DNA of 64,000 bases from Bordetella parapertussis (GCA_945862305.1 CAMAXF010000008.1:1-64000), one strand, 5' to 3'. Shown: positions 43,882 to 53,475, counted from the stretch's first letter. Numbers and translations: made by a program. Notes: generated by a model from the sequence alone, not told the origin.

Positions 43882-45348
43882 ATGAAGATCTCGCTCACCA
43901 CCAAGCTTGGCCAGCAGCTGAGCCTCACACCGCAGCTTCAGCAGGCCATTCGCCTGCTGGCGCTCTCGAACCTGGAGCTGCGCCAGGAACTCGAACGCTT
44001 CACCCAGGACAACCCGCTGCTCGAGATCGACGACCTTCGCCCCGATGGCGAGAGCAGCAGCGAGACCCCGACCGAGCAGCAGGAGGTGGCCACGTCCGAG
44101 TCGAGTGACGGGCCCGAGTCCGGGGCCGATGGCCCGGACGATTGGCCCGCCATGGAGGGCGATGGCCTGACCGACTGGCGCGGCAGTGGCGGCGGTGAGG
44201 ACACCGACTACGAGCCCGGAGATGCCAAGCCCACGAGCCTGGCCGACCACCTTCGCGAACAGGCCGCGGGCCTGCACCTGAGTGAGCGCGACCGGGCCTG
44301 GCTGGAGATTCTCATCGAGGGGCTCGACGAGGACGGCTACCTGCGGGACGACCCCGCAGACCTGGCCGAAGGCTTTGCAAGCGTCTTTGAGTCGCACCTG
44401 GGTGGGCCCCTGGAGGAGGACGAGCAGGCCGTGGGCCTGCGCCTGCTGCAGTCCCTCGACCCAGTTGGCGTGGGCGCCCGCTCCTTGGAGGAGTGCCTGC
44501 TGCTTCAGATCGAGGACTTCCTGGCCCACCACGAAGACGCACCGGAGGAGCAGGCCTGCGGCCGCCTCGCCCAGCGCCTGATTCAAGGTCACCTGGCCGA
44601 CCTCGGCAGCCTGCCCGTGACCAGCCTGGCCAAGGCCTGCGGCGAGGGCAAGGAGGATGTCTCCCAGGCGCTGGCCCTCATTCGAGGCCTCGAGCCCAAG
44701 CCCGCCGCCACCTTCCAGTCTCAGCAGGCCACCTACCTCATTCCCGATGTGCTGGTCCAACGCGACCGCCGCGGCCGATGGAGTGTTCGGCTCGCACGGC
44801 ATGCCCTGCCGCGCCTGAGCATCAATTCAGAGTACGCCAAGCTCATCAAGGACAACGGAGGCGACGGGGGCCTGCAGCAGAAGCTGCAAGAGGCCCGGTG
44901 GATGATGAAGAACATTCAGCAGCGCTCCGACACCATTCTTCGGGTCTCGCAGGCGATTGTGGCCGCCCAACAGAAGTTCTTCGAGGAGGGGCCCAAATCC
45001 ATGCGGCCCATGGTGCTGCGGGACATCGCCGAGGCCTGCGAACTGCACGAGTCGACCGTCTCGCGGGTGACCACCCAGAAGTTCATGCTCACCCCCTTGG
45101 GCTGCTTTGAATTGAAATACTTTTTCAGCAGCCACGTGGGCACGGATGACGGCGGCGCGGCCTCGGCCACGGCCTTGCGCGCCCAAATTCAAGACTGGAT
45201 CAAGGCCGAACCCGCCGAAAAACCCTTGTCGGATCAGGCCATTGCCGACCGATTTGCGGAACAGGGCGTGGTCGTGGCGCGTCGAACAGTGGCAAAGTAT
45301 CGAGAGGGGCTTCGAATCCCCAGTGCCAGCCTTCGCAAGCGGGTTTAA
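43882..45348 (+). CDS. rpoN: RNA polymerase sigma-54 factor (RpoN)
   Basis: Alternative sigma factor for -24/-12 promoters, activated by AAA+ enhancer-binding proteins. 488 residues: region I with MKISLTTKLGQQLSLTPQLQQAIRLLALSNLEL (activator-interacting Gln-rich part), an acidic region II (about 48-110), the core-binding domain, and the C-terminal RpoN box ARRTVAKYREGLRIPS (about 465-480). Normal length. Followed by hpf and ptsN, the conserved rpoN neighbourhood. Confidence 0.98.
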   Translation: MKISLTTKLGQQLSLTPQLQQAIRLLALSNLELRQELERFTQDNPLLEIDDLRPDGESSSETPTEQQEVATSESSDGPESGADGPDDWPAMEGDGLTDWRGSGGGEDTDYEPGDAKPTSLADHLREQAAGLHLSERDRAWLEILIEGLDEDGYLRDDPADLAEGFASVFESHLGGPLEEDEQAVGLRLLQSLDPVGVGARSLEECLLLQIEDFLAHHEDAPEEQACGRLAQRLIQGHLADLGSLPVTSLAKACGEGKEDVSQALALIRGLEPKPAATFQSQQATYLIPDVLVQRDRRGRWSVRLARHALPRLSINSEYAKLIKDNGGDGGLQQKLQEARWMMKNIQQRSDTILRVSQAIVAAQQKFFEEGPKSMRPMVLRDIAEACELHESTVSRVTTQKFMLTPLGCFELKYFFSSHVGTDDGGAASATALRAQIQDWIKAEPAEKPLSDQAIADRFAEQGVVVARRTVAKYREGLRIPSASLRKRV

Positions 45349-45369
45349 TCCAATCACAGGAGACGCACC

Positions 45370-45687
45370 ATGCAAGTCACGATCACCGGCCACCACCTGC
45401 CCGTCACCGACGCCATCCACAGCTACGTCGAACAGAAGCTGGCCAAGGCCTGGCGACACTTCGACCACGGCATTCAGGCCCACGTGGTGCTCTCGGTGGA
45501 GCGGTTGGACCAGAAGGCTGAAGTAACCGTGCACTTACAAGGCAAGGACCTGCATGCGGAGTCCACCCACAGCGACCTCTACGCCGCCATCGACCTGCTG
45601 GCCGACAAACTCGACCGCCAGGTCGTGCGTTACAAGGAACTGCACCAAAAGGGGGTCCACCAGACGCGGGGGGCCAGCGCGCTCTGA
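45370..45687 (+). CDS. hpf: ribosome hibernation promoting factor (HPF)
   Basis: Binds the 30S decoding region and helps form inactive 100S ribosomes. 105 residues, the short HPF type, with MQVTITGHHLPVTDAIHSYVEQKLAK and LHAESTHSDLYAAIDLLADKLDRQ. CAGGAG lies 8 bases before the ATG. Between rpoN (21 bases upstream) and ptsN. Confidence 0.96.
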   Translation: MQVTITGHHLPVTDAIHSYVEQKLAKAWRHFDHGIQAHVVLSVERLDQKAEVTVHLQGKDLHAESTHSDLYAAIDLLADKLDRQVVRYKELHQKGVHQTRGASAL

Positions 45688-45721
45688 TTGCCGCAGCGCA
45701 GCAAATCTGGTGAAACCGGCC

Positions 45722-45727
45722 TATAAT
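45722..45727 (+). promoter_or_regulatory. consensus -10 (TATAAT) 8 bases before ptsN
   Basis: A perfect TATAAT in the 48-base hpf-ptsN gap, 8 bases before the ptsN ATG, with no Shine-Dalgarno between. No consensus -35 at 16-18 bp. Predicts an internal start point for ptsN-hprK-rapZ with at most a one- or two-base leader. Confidence 0.6.
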
Positions 45728-45735
45728 TTGGCCTC

Positions 45736-46200
45736 ATGAACCGGATCTGCAAGCTCCTCGCCGTCGACAACATCCAACTGGATGTCGACGCCTCTAGCAA
45801 GAAGCGCGTCTTTGAACAGGCGGGTCTGCTGTTTGAAGAGCACCAGGGCATCGCGCGCAGCAAGGTCTTCGACTCCTTGTTCGCCCGCGAACGCCTTGGT
45901 TCCACCGGGCTTGGCGACGGCATCGCCATTCCACATGGCCGCATCAAGGGCCTGGAAGATGCCGTGGCGGCCGTGTTCCGGCTGGCCAGCCCCATCCCCT
46001 TCGATGCACCCGATGGTCAGCCTGTCTCGGTGCTGATCTTCCTGCTCGTGCCAGAGCAGGCCACCCAGCAGCACCTGGAACTCCTCTCCGAGGTGGCCGA
46101 GATGCTCTCGGACACCGGCCTGCGAGAGGCCCTGCTCAGCAGCCAAGATCCGCAGGCACTTCACCAGGCCCTGTGCGCCTGGCGTTCGGCCGGGGGCTGA
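45736..46200 (+). CDS. ptsN: nitrogen PTS enzyme IIA (EIIA-Ntr)
   Basis: Regulatory phospho-acceptor of the nitrogen phosphotransferase system. 154 residues with the phosphorylated His in DGIAIPHGRIKG (about residue 66) and the family segment RERLGSTGLG before it. Lies after rpoN and hpf and before hprK and rapZ, linking sigma-54, PTS-Ntr and HPr kinase genes; NPr and EI-Ntr are not in the window. Confidence 0.96.
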   Translation: MNRICKLLAVDNIQLDVDASSKKRVFEQAGLLFEEHQGIARSKVFDSLFARERLGSTGLGDGIAIPHGRIKGLEDAVAAVFRLASPIPFDAPDGQPVSVLIFLLVPEQATQQHLELLSEVAEMLSDTGLREALLSSQDPQALHQALCAWRSAGG

Positions 46201-46212
46201 CAGGCCCCAGCC

Positions 46213-47139
46213 ATGCTCAACGTCGCAGCGTTCTTCGAGTCCTACCGAGAACTCCTGCGGCTGACCTGGGTCACGGGCAGCGTGGGCGCAGACCGCCACA
46301 TCTCCGGCCCATCATTTGAGAGTGCCGACCTGGTTGGGCACCTCAACCTGATTCACCCCAATCGCATTCAGGTGCTCGGCGCAGCCGAGGTCGACTACTA
46401 CAACCGGCTCGATCCACAGCGCCGCTCCTACCTCACCGCCGAACTGCTCTCGGGGCGCCCGCCCGCACTGGTCATCGCAGACGGCCAAGTGCCGCCGGCC
46501 CAACTCTTCGATGCCTGCGATCGTGATGGCACACCGCTGATGCGAAGCAGCCTAAAGGCGGCTCGACTCATCGACCTCACCCGCATTCAGTTGAGCAAGA
46601 CCCTTGCACCGAGCACGTCCCTGCACGGGGTCTTCATGGATGTGCTGAGCATTGGCGTCCTTATCTGCGGGGAATCGGGTCTGGGCAAAAGCGAGCTGGC
46701 CTTGGAACTCATCACCCGCGGCCATGGCCTGGTGGCCGACGATGTGGTGGAGTTCGCACGCATCGCCCCCGACACCGTTGAAGGCAAGTGCCCTGCGCTG
46801 CTGCAGAACCTGCTCGAGGTTCGTGGCCTGGGCCTGCTCGACATCAAGGCCATTTTTGGTGAGACCAGCGTTCGACGACGCCTTCGTCTGCGGCTGATTG
46901 TGCAGCTTGTGCGCCGGTCTGCCATCGACGAATACGAGCGGCTGCCGCTGGAGGCCCTCAATGAGGAGGTGCTCGGGCTGCCCATCCGCAAGGTGGTCAT
47001 TCCGGTTGCAGCGGGCCGCAACCTGGCGGTGCTGGTCGAGGCCGCCGTTCGCAACACGGTGCTTCAGCTGCGGGGTGTCGACACCCTAAAGGAATTCACG
47101 GAGCGTCAGCAGGCTGCCATGCGGCAGGCCGCCCCATGA
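46213..47139 (+). CDS. hprK: HPr(Ser) kinase/phosphorylase (HprK)
   Basis: Phosphorylates and dephosphorylates a regulatory Ser on HPr-like proteins. 308 residues: N-terminal domain (about 1-135) and a kinase domain with Walker [10 protein letters not shown] (about 155-163), DDVVEFARI and the HprK signature [15 protein letters not shown]. In Gram-negatives it works with the PTS-Ntr branch. A small GGGGC/GCCCC hairpin spans the ptsN-hprK junction. Overlaps rapZ by 4 bases. Confidence 0.96.
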   Translation: MLNVAAFFESYRELLRLTWVTGSVGADRHISGPSFESADLVGHLNLIHPNRIQVLGAAEVDYYNRLDPQRRSYLTAELLSGRPPALVIADGQVPPAQLFDACDRDGTPLMRSSLKAARLIDLTRIQLSKTLAPSTSLHGVFMDVLSIGVLICGESGLGKSELALELITRGHGLVADDVVEFARIAPDTVEGKCPALLQNLLEVRGLGLLDIKAIFGETSVRRRLRLRLIVQLVRRSAIDEYERLPLEALNEEVLGLPIRKVVIPVAAGRNLAVLVEAAVRNTVLQLRGVDTLKEFTERQQAAMRQAAP

Positions 47140-48029
47140 CCACGACCAGTCCATCCTCCAAGCTCGTGCTGCTGACAGGGCTTTCGGGCTCGGGGAAGTC
47201 TGTTGTCCTGAAGGCCCTCGAGGACACCGGCTACTTCTGCGTGGACAACCTGCCCATCGGACTGCTCGAGGGCCTGGTGCAGACCCTTCGTGGGCAAGGC
47301 CACCAGCGCATGGCCGTGGCCGCCGACGCCCGTGGTGCGGTGGATGCGGGTGCACTGGGCGGCACGCTCGACGCCATTCGTGCATCGGGGGTTGATCTCA
47401 CCGTGCTCTTTCTCACCGCACGGTCGGACATTCTCGTGCAGCGCTACTCAGAGACCCGGCGACGACATCCACTGAGCCTCACCGCCGACCAGGGCCTCAC
47501 CGACGGCCGCTCGCTAGCAGAGTGCATTGAGGCCGAGCGGGAACTGCTCGCCGACTATGCAACCCTTGGCACGGCCTTCGACACGAGCGACCTCGGTCCT
47601 TCGGGGCTGCGGGCCTGGGTGCGGGAACTGCTCTCACTCAAGGCCTCCCCCTTGACACTCCTGTTCCAGTCATTCGCCTACAAGGAGGGTGTGCCCCTGG
47701 ATGCCGACCTGGTCTTCGATGTGCGCTGCCTGCCCAACCCCTTCTATGACAACGCCCTGCGCGGCCTCACGGGCAAGGACACGAAGGTCATCCGATTCTT
47801 AGAGGACAAGCCGAGCGTGGGCATGATGGTCACCGACATCCAGGGCTTTCTGGAGCGCTGGCTGCCGCATTATCAGACCGAGCACCGCAGTTACCTGACG
47901 GTCGCACTCGGCTGCACCGGGGGGCAACACCGGTCGGTCTACTGTGCCGAAGCCTTGGCGAAGCACTTCTCGGGGGCCTGGCCGGTCATGGTTCGACACC
48001 GCTCCCTGATTCGACGCGGTCTCGACTAA
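47136..48029 (+). CDS. rapZ: RNase adapter protein RapZ
   Basis: P-loop protein; in E. coli an RNA-binding adaptor that controls glmS through sRNA decay. 297 residues: Walker [20 protein letters not shown] (about 14-32), [36 protein letters not shown], and the C-terminal [14 protein letters not shown] with the SVY site. The E. coli role is established there; in this organism it is inferred. Its last 44 bases overlap the convergent mutY. Confidence 0.95.
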   Translation: MTTTSPSSKLVLLTGLSGSGKSVVLKALEDTGYFCVDNLPIGLLEGLVQTLRGQGHQRMAVAADARGAVDAGALGGTLDAIRASGVDLTVLFLTARSDILVQRYSETRRRHPLSLTADQGLTDGRSLAECIEAERELLADYATLGTAFDTSDLGPSGLRAWVRELLSLKASPLTLLFQSFAYKEGVPLDADLVFDVRCLPNPFYDNALRGLTGKDTKVIRFLEDKPSVGMMVTDIQGFLERWLPHYQTEHRSYLTVALGCTGGQHRSVYCAEALAKHFSGAWPVMVRHRSLIRRGLD

Positions 48030-49038
48030 GGCCCAACACACGCCGCACCGGCGTGGGCAGCCCGCGTGTCAGCGCCTCGGCCACAGGCACCCACTGCAGA
48101 CCCGCGCACGGAGGCCTTGCCTTGGCCGACAGCGACAAGCCCGCCCATTGAATCTCCAGGCGAAAGTGCGTGAAGTCGTGGCTGAGAGAGAGGGGTGCAT
48201 GACAGCCTTGAGGCCATGCCGTGTCCAGCGGCCACTCGGGCAGCACCCAAAGCCCACCCCAGAGGCCTTCCTCGGGCTGCCGAACCAGGCCCACGCAGCC
48301 CTTGCGCCAAACCACCAGCCAGCGGGCCTGGCGCACCGGCCGGACACGGGCCAGCCGCGGCACGGGGAAGTCGGAGACTCGCCCCCGGCGATGGCTCTCA
48401 CAGTGCCCCGACACGGGGCAGGCCTCACAGCGCGGCTGTCGCGGCAGGCAGACCAGTGCCCCGAGGTCCATGATGGCCTGGGTGTAGGCGGGCATGTCGG
48501 CCTCTGGCAGGCGAGCCTCGGCCTCCTGCCAGAGGTGATTGGCCAGAGCCTGACTGGCCCAGGGCTGGGGCGCGCAGACTTGCCGCGCAAGGACCCGACG
48601 AACATTGCCATCGAGAATCGCCACCCGCTCCCCAAACACCACTGCGCAAATGGCTGCAGCCGTGGAGCGGCCCACCCCGGGCAGCTGCTGCCATGCCTCT
48701 GCATGGGCGGGAAAGCCACCGGCCTCCACGAGCTGCTGGGCCGCCCGATGCAGATTGCGTGCACGGGCGTAATAGCCCAGCCCACTCCAGGCCGAGAGCA
48801 CGTCATCCAACGGGGCTGCCGCGAGTGCCGCGCAGTCTGGGAACCTCGCCAGGAAACGATCGAAGTAAGGACGCATGGTGGCCAGCTGCGTCTGCTGAAG
48901 CATGATCTCGGAGAGCCAGACTCGATAGGGGTCCGGCGACTGACCCGGTGCCGGGTGCCAGGGCAGGCCGGCGCGCCCATGCTGGGCAGCCCAGGCCATG
49001 AGCTGGCTGGAAAAGCGCGAGACCGACCGACGGCTCAT
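47986..49038 (-). CDS. mutY: A/G-specific adenine glycosylase (MutY)
   Basis: Removes adenine paired with 8-oxoguanine. 350 residues: HhH-GPD domain with SEIMLQQTQ (catalytic Glu about residue 44), LPGVGRSTAAAICAV and LDGNVRRVLAR; 4Fe-4S loop C-x6-C-x2-C-x5-C (about residues 196-213); and a C-terminal NUDIX-like domain (about 230-335). Its start overlaps the end of fpg by 4 bases, so the two glycosylases of the 8-oxoG (GO) system are translated together. Confidence 0.96.
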   Translation of the reverse strand: MSRRSVSRFSSQLMAWAAQHGRAGLPWHPAPGQSPDPYRVWLSEIMLQQTQLATMRPYFDRFLARFPDCAALAAAPLDDVLSAWSGLGYYARARNLHRAAQQLVEAGGFPAHAEAWQQLPGVGRSTAAAICAVVFGERVAILDGNVRRVLARQVCAPQPWASQALANHLWQEAEARLPEADMPAYTQAIMDLGALVCLPRQPRCEACPVSGHCESHRRGRVSDFPVPRLARVRPVRQARWLVVWRKGCVGLVRQPEEGLWGGLWVLPEWPLDTAWPQGCHAPLSLSHDFTHFRLEIQWAGLSLSAKARPPCAGLQWVPVAEALTRGLPTPVRRVLGLSRDRVESGSGVEP

Positions 49039-49889
49039 CGCTGACAGGCAGGGCAGTAGAAGCTGGCCCGCTGGGCTTGGACCATGCGTCGGATGGCTTG
49101 CCCGCAGGATGGGCAGGGCTCGCCGGCCCGGTCGTAGACGCGATGTGCACCCGCATACTGCCCGGTGCCGCCATCGGCATGTCGGTAGTCGCGCAGGGTG
49201 CTGCCACCAGCCGCAATGGCCTCTTCAAGCACCGCCCGGATGGCCTGCAGCAGCTGGTGAAGTCGGGCCGCAGAGACCCGACCCGCGGGCCGGGCTGGGT
49301 GAATGCCCGCCCGATGGAGGACCTCACTTGCGTAAATGTTGCCCACGCCCACGAGAGGATCACCCTTCATGAGCCAGACCTTGATGGCCTGCCGCACGCC
49401 CTTGGCCGAACCTGCGAAGGCCTGCGGCGTCAGTGTGGCCGACAGGGGCTCCCATCCTTGGCCCGCTTGTCCCACGAGGCTGGCTGGCAAGGGACTGTCA
49501 TGGGGCGTGTGGACACCCTGCGGACGGCGGGCCAGTCGGATGTCGCCGAATCGGCGAGGGTCGACGAACCAAAGCTCACCGTGCTCCCACCAGCATCGCA
49601 GGTGGCAGTGCGCCGGCGGCGCATTCTCCACGGGCGATGGCTGCCAACGCAGCATGCCCGACATTCCAAGGTGAATCGCCAGCCAATGCTGCTCGAATGT
49701 CCAGATGAGTGTCTTGGCCCGGCGAGACAACCCCACGAGCCGTTGGCCTTCGAGGGGCTTGAGCGGCGTGATGCGGCCGGCAAAGCTTCGCAGAGGCTTG
49801 CCGCTCACGGCCAGGCGATGCAGCCGCTGGCCCACCAAGACTGGCACCAGCCCGCGGGCAATCACTTCCACCTCTGGCAGTTCGGGCAT
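49035..49889 (-). CDS. mutM: formamidopyrimidine-DNA glycosylase (Fpg/MutM)
   Basis: Excises 8-oxoguanine and nicks the site. 284 residues. The start must be MPELPEVE (49889) because Pro at position 2 becomes the catalytic N-terminus; AAGGGGG nine bases upstream supports it over the in-frame ATGs 6 and 18 bases earlier. Other marks: HLGMSG, H2TH region with KVWLMKGDPLVGVGNIYASEVL, and the C-terminal zinc finger C-x2-C-x16-C-x2-C. First gene of fpg-mutY. Confidence 0.97.
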   Translation of the reverse strand: MPELPEVEVIARGLVPVLVGQRLHRLAVSGKPLRSFAGRITPLKPLEGQRLVGLSRRAKTLIWTFEQHWLAIHLGMSGMLRWQPSPVENAPPAHCHLRCWWEHGELWFVDPRRFGDIRLARRPQGVHTPHDSPLPASLVGQAGQGWEPLSATLTPQAFAGSAKGVRQAIKVWLMKGDPLVGVGNIYASEVLHRAGIHPARPAGRVSAARLHQLLQAIRAVLEEAIAAGGSTLRDYRHADGGTGQYAGAHRVYDRAGEPCPSCGQAIRRMVQAQRASFYCPACQR

Positions 49890-49914
49890 GGCCATGGCCC
49901 CCTTCATTCTGGGT

Positions 49915-49920
49915 TACTGT
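49915..49920 (+). promoter_or_regulatory. -10-like TACTGT 9 bases before the TPR gene
   Basis: TACTGT precedes the ATG at 49930 by 9 bases (TGCGAGACC). No Shine-Dalgarno of usual spacing. Fits the TANNNT pattern of this window. Confidence 0.4.
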
Positions 49921-49929
49921 TGCGAGACC

Positions 49930-50904
49930 ATGATGATGCGTTATTTCATTCGCCTGGCCGCCCTTGCAATGGCTGCGTCGATCTCCTGGCCCGCCCTGGC
50001 CAAGGGGAGCTCGGCCGGTCCGCAAGAGCCCCGCATGGTCTTCCAGATTCTGGTGAGCGAACTGGCCATCCAAGAGGGTGAACTCGCCCTGGCCGCGGCC
50101 ACCTATGTCTCCTTGGCCGAAGAGACGCAGCAGGCCAACATCGCAGAGCGTGCCACCCAGGTGGCCCTGAGTGCGCGGGCACCGGCCCAGGCCCTGCGCG
50201 CGGCGAGGGTCTGGACCAAGGCGAGCAATGGACGGCTTGAGGCCCAGGACACGGTCGACACACTCGAGCTCATGCTCGGATTCACGGGCGACCTCACCCA
50301 GTCGCTGCTGGCGCGACGCGAACAAGCCCGGCGCGCCGGGCAGCTCGAACCGTTTTACGAGCGGCTCACGGGCCTGCTCAGCCGCACGCCAAACCGGGCC
50401 CAGGCCCTTGCCCTGCTGGAGACCATTGGCGCCCCGGACCTGCAGCTTGCATCGCTGAGTTACACCCGGGCCATGCTGCACGAGCAACTCGGCCGGCTCG
50501 ATGACATGGAGCGCCTGCTCCGGAGCCTGATTGCCCGCGAGCCCACGCATGCGCATGCGCTCAATGCCCTGGGCTACAGCCTGGCAGACCGTGGCGAGCG
50601 CCTCACCGAGGCCAACGAACTGATTCGAAAAGCGGTGAGCCTTGCGCCGGAGGACCCACACATTCTCGACAGCATGGGCTGGGTGCTCTTCCGCATGGGC
50701 CAGCCCAAGGAGGCGCTCACGTGGCTGGAGCGCGCCCACCGACAGCAGCCCGACGCAGAGATCTCTGCCCACCTGGGCGAAGTGCTCTGGACGCTTGGCC
50801 AGGCCGACCGGGCCAAGGCGATCTGGCGCATTGGACTGGCCAGTGACCCACACAATAAGGTGCTCGCCCAGACCCTTGAACGCCTTGGGGTTCGCATCGA
50901 GTGA
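49930..50904 (+). CDS. secreted tetratricopeptide-repeat protein
   Basis: Exported TPR protein of unknown partner, 324 residues. Signal peptide about 1-24 (SWPALAKG). TPR-like helices fill the rest, clearest in ALNALGYSLADRGERLTEANELIRKAVSLAPEDP and ILDSMGWVLFRMGQPKEALTWLERAHRQQPD (pattern elements about 215-285). Such a protein precedes lolB and ispE in other Burkholderiales and may help lipoprotein or outer-membrane assembly; that role is inference. Three ATGs in a row (49930, 49933, 49936) are possible starts. The stop overlaps lolB as TGATG. Confidence 0.88.
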   Translation: MMMRYFIRLAALAMAASISWPALAKGSSAGPQEPRMVFQILVSELAIQEGELALAAATYVSLAEETQQANIAERATQVALSARAPAQALRAARVWTKASNGRLEAQDTVDTLELMLGFTGDLTQSLLARREQARRAGQLEPFYERLTGLLSRTPNRAQALALLETIGAPDLQLASLSYTRAMLHEQLGRLDDMERLLRSLIAREPTHAHALNALGYSLADRGERLTEANELIRKAVSLAPEDPHILDSMGWVLFRMGQPKEALTWLERAHRQQPDAEISAHLGEVLWTLGQADRAKAIWRIGLASDPHNKVLAQTLERLGVRIE

Positions 50905-51422
50905 TGCGGCGTGTGGCCTTGGGTCTGGGGCTGGTGCTGTTGCAGGCATGTGCAAGCCTGCCCCCCGCGCAACAGGCCACGACCTCGGCCGACGACCTGC
51001 CCGCATCGGTGGGCCGCTTCGTGCTGTTCGGGCCAGGCCTCGAGAGCCCCATCCAGGGCAGATTTGAGTGGTGGCCTGCGCGCGAAGGCCCCGCCGGGCG
51101 CGAGGCCAGGCTCGCGATCACAGATCCCTGGGGTCAGCCACAGGGCCTGCTGCGCCAGACCCGTCTGCCGCAAGACTGGCAGGGCTGGTCGCTGGCTGGG
51201 CCACGCGGTGAGTCGGTGTCCACGGAGCGGGCCCGCCAATGGGCACTTGATGCACTGGGTCTACAGGGCGACCAACTGCAGACCCTCGGTGCGCTGCTCG
51301 ATGCCGTTGCGCAGCAGTTGTCACCCCCCGAGGCGGCGACATCCCGGCGCATCGAGGCCTCGCTGCCCAGCAGCCGAGGCCCCCTGGCCATTCGCATCGT
51401 GCCCGACCGGCTGCAGCCCTGA
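50904..51422 (+). CDS. lolB: outer-membrane lipoprotein LolB-like
   Basis: Receives lipoproteins from LolA and inserts them in the outer membrane. 172 residues: lipobox LLQAC (Cys about residue 16), then a LolB/LolA-like half-barrel with GRFVLFG, QGRFEWW and ARLAITDPWGQPQGLL (the family has similar beta strands). Sequence similarity is weak; conserved order TPR gene-lolB-ispE supports the call. TGATG overlaps on both sides suggest coupled translation. An upstream GTG at 50901 is also open. Confidence 0.85.
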   Translation: MRRVALGLGLVLLQACASLPPAQQATTSADDLPASVGRFVLFGPGLESPIQGRFEWWPAREGPAGREARLAITDPWGQPQGLLRQTRLPQDWQGWSLAGPRGESVSTERARQWALDALGLQGDQLQTLGALLDAVAQQLSPPEAATSRRIEASLPSSRGPLAIRIVPDRLQP

Positions 51423-52324
51423 TGCAGACCTGGCTCGCCCCGGCCAAGCTCAACCTCTTTCTGCATGTGGTGGGGCGGCGTGCCGATGGCTACCACCTCC
51501 TGCAGAGCGTCTTCTGCCTCATCGACTGGTGTGACGAAATTCGCATCACGACCCATGAGCGGGGGCAGATTCATCGAGCCGAATCACTGGACTGGGCCGA
51601 AGATGACGACCTCGCCATCCGGGCCGCCCGGGCCCTCAAGGCCCACAGCAAGGCATGTGGCCTGCTCTCTGAGGCTGCTGGCGCAGAGGTCTCCATCCGA
51701 AAGGCGATCCCCAACGGGGCGGGCCTTGGTGGCGGCAGCTCCGATGCGGCCACCACGCTGATGGCACTCAACGCCCTCTGGGGCCTCCACCTCCCCCGCG
51801 AGACCCTCGCCGAGATTGGCCTCACCCTTGGGGCGGATGTGCCCTTCTTCCTGCACGGCCAGGCAGCCTTGGTGGGTGGGATCGGTGAATCGATGCAGAG
51901 CCTGCAGCCCGCAGCCCAATGGTTTGTCGTGGTCGTGCCACTGCAGGTGGTGCCCACGGCCCTGATTTTCCGCGACCCCAGCCTGGTTCGAGACACGGTG
52001 CCCATGCCACCAAGCGAGCTTCAGCTGGCCTGCAAGGATGCGCGCTGGACTGAGGGTCGGAACGACCTCGAGCCCGTGGCCTGTCGCCAGTTCCCTGCGG
52101 TGGCCCAGTGGCGAGACCAGCTGGCGCGCGTCGCCACGGGCCTCGGACTGCCCCCGGCCGCCGTGCGCATGAGCGGCAGCGGGGGGGCCTGCTTCGTGAG
52201 TTGCCGGCATCACGAGGAGGCCCAGACCTTGGCCCAAACCCTGGTGACACAAGGCTTGGCAGCGGATCGGGTTCGCGTCTGCAGGGCCCTGGCTCGGCAT
52301 CCGGCGTCTGAACAGTTACCATAA
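51422..52324 (+). CDS. ispE: 4-diphosphocytidyl-2-C-methylerythritol kinase (IspE)
   Basis: GHMP kinase of the MEP isoprenoid pathway. 300 residues: APAKLNLFLHVVGRRADGYH at the N-terminus (catalytic Lys about residue 7), the ATP loop IPNGAGLGGGSSDAATTL (about 98-115) and catalytic Asp in GADVPFFL (about 140), plus GSGGACF near the C-terminus. Followed by tRNA-Gln and prs, the usual order. Confidence 0.97.
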   Translation: MQTWLAPAKLNLFLHVVGRRADGYHLLQSVFCLIDWCDEIRITTHERGQIHRAESLDWAEDDDLAIRAARALKAHSKACGLLSEAAGAEVSIRKAIPNGAGLGGGSSDAATTLMALNALWGLHLPRETLAEIGLTLGADVPFFLHGQAALVGGIGESMQSLQPAAQWFVVVVPLQVVPTALIFRDPSLVRDTVPMPPSELQLACKDARWTEGRNDLEPVACRQFPAVAQWRDQLARVATGLGLPPAAVRMSGSGGACFVSCRHHEEAQTLAQTLVTQGLAADRVRVCRALARHPASEQLP

Positions 52325-52341
52325 TGGCTTGTTGCAAACGC

Positions 52342-52418
52342 TGGGGAGTCGCCAAGTTGGTCAAGGCACCGGATTTTGATTCCGGCATGCGAGGGTTCGA
52401 GTCCTTCCTCCCCAGCCA
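52342..52418 (+). tRNA. tRNA-Gln (UUG)
   Basis: TGGGGAG...CTCCCCA acceptor stem (52342-52348 with 52408-52414), discriminator G and encoded CCA (52416-52418). Anticodon arm CCGGA-TTTTGAT-TCCGG gives anticodon TTG; T loop GTTCGAGTC. 77 bases with CCA. It lies between ispE and prs as in many beta- and gammaproteobacteria and is probably processed from that transcript. Confidence 0.97.
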
Positions 52419-52457
52419 CTGGCCTTCGGCGGCCGCTTGATTGGAACCACACTGAGC

Positions 52458-53435
52458 ATGGCGGATCGACTCCCGGTTGGAAACGGATCACCCGACGGCA
52501 TCATGCTGTTCACGGGCAATGCAAACCCCCGGCTTGCAGCAGAGGTGGCGCGCCACCTCTCCATCCCACTGGGCCGCTCGGCCATCGGACGCTTCTCAGA
52601 CGGTGAGGCCACCGTTGAGATTCTCGAGCATGTGCGTGGCCGCGACGTCTTCATTCTTCAGCCCACCTGCTCGCCCGCAAACGACCACCTCATGGAAGTG
52701 ATGCTGATGGCCGACGCTCTTCGGCGCGCCTCGGCCAGCCGAATCACCGCAGCCATTCCTTATTTCGGATACGCCCGTCAGGATCGCCGTGTTCGGTCGG
52801 CGCGCGTGCCCATCAGTGCCAAGGTGATCGCCAACATGCTGCAGTCGGTGGGCGTGGATCGCCTGCTCACCATGGACCTCCACTCTGACCAGATCCAGGG
52901 CTTCTTTGACATCCCCGTGGACAACATCTACGCGGCGCCCATCATCCTGGCCGATGTCTGGAAGCACGACTACCCGAGCCCCATGGTGGTCTCGCCCGAT
53001 GTGGGTGGTGTGGTGCGGGCCCGCGCCTTTGCCAAGGAGCTCGACACCGACCTGGCCATCATTGACAAGCGCCGCCCCAAGGCCAATGTCTCCGAGGTGA
53101 TGAACATCATCGGCGATGTCAGTGGTCGAACCTGCCTGATCATGGACGACATGGTCGACACCGCCGGCACCCTCACCAAGGCTGCAGATGCCCTGAAGGC
53201 CGAGGGCGCGCTCAAGGTCATTGCCTATTGCACCCACCCCGTCTTGTCCGGCGGGGCGGTCAAGCGCATCACCGAGTCCTCGCTCGATGAACTGGTGGTC
53301 ACCGACACCATTCCGCTCAGCCAAGAGGCAGCCCAGTGCGGCCGCATTCGCGCAATCACCTGCGCAGGCCTCATGGCCGAGACCATGATTCGAATCGCAA
53401 AGTCCGATTCGGTCAGTTCGCTCTTCCTGGCCTAG
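52458..53435 (+). CDS. prs: ribose-phosphate pyrophosphokinase (Prs)
   Basis: Makes PRPP, used for histidine (hisG is in this window), purine, pyrimidine and NAD synthesis. 325 residues: [17 protein letters not shown] N-terminus, [21 protein letters not shown], the PRPP-binding loop [13 protein letters not shown] (about 230-242) and conserved Arg/Lys in KRRPKAN. Start 52458 ([10 protein letters not shown]) gives a short lead before the family start; an ATG at 52503 is possible but would trim it. Confidence 0.96.
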   Translation: MADRLPVGNGSPDGIMLFTGNANPRLAAEVARHLSIPLGRSAIGRFSDGEATVEILEHVRGRDVFILQPTCSPANDHLMEVMLMADALRRASASRITAAIPYFGYARQDRRVRSARVPISAKVIANMLQSVGVDRLLTMDLHSDQIQGFFDIPVDNIYAAPIILADVWKHDYPSPMVVSPDVGGVVRARAFAKELDTDLAIIDKRRPKANVSEVMNIIGDVSGRTCLIMDDMVDTAGTLTKAADALKAEGALKVIAYCTHPVLSGGAVKRITESSLDELVVTDTIPLSQEAAQCGRIRAITCAGLMAETMIRIAKSDSVSSLFLA

Positions 53436-53445
53436 CTCCCCGAAC

Positions 53446-53475
53446 TTGGCGGCCCATTGAGCCCACTGCTACACT
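53446..53475 (+). promoter_or_regulatory. probable promoter for rplY
   Basis: TTGGCG (53446-53451), 18-base spacer, TACACT (53470-53475). Predicted start near 53482 gives a 64-base leader with a GCGGAG Shine-Dalgarno before the rplY ATG. The -10 lies in the loop of the hairpin annotated next. Unlike most starts here this gene has a true leader. Confidence 0.5.

Noticed and set aside
43882..46200. Sigma-54 (-24/-12) promoter near rpoN or ptsN
   Set aside because: Looked for TGGCAC-N5-TTGC-like sites in the gaps; none convincing.
49576..51006. 476-codon minus-strand frame opposite the TPR gene
   Set aside because: Antisense to the TPR gene and the end of fpg region; no domain and no start signal.
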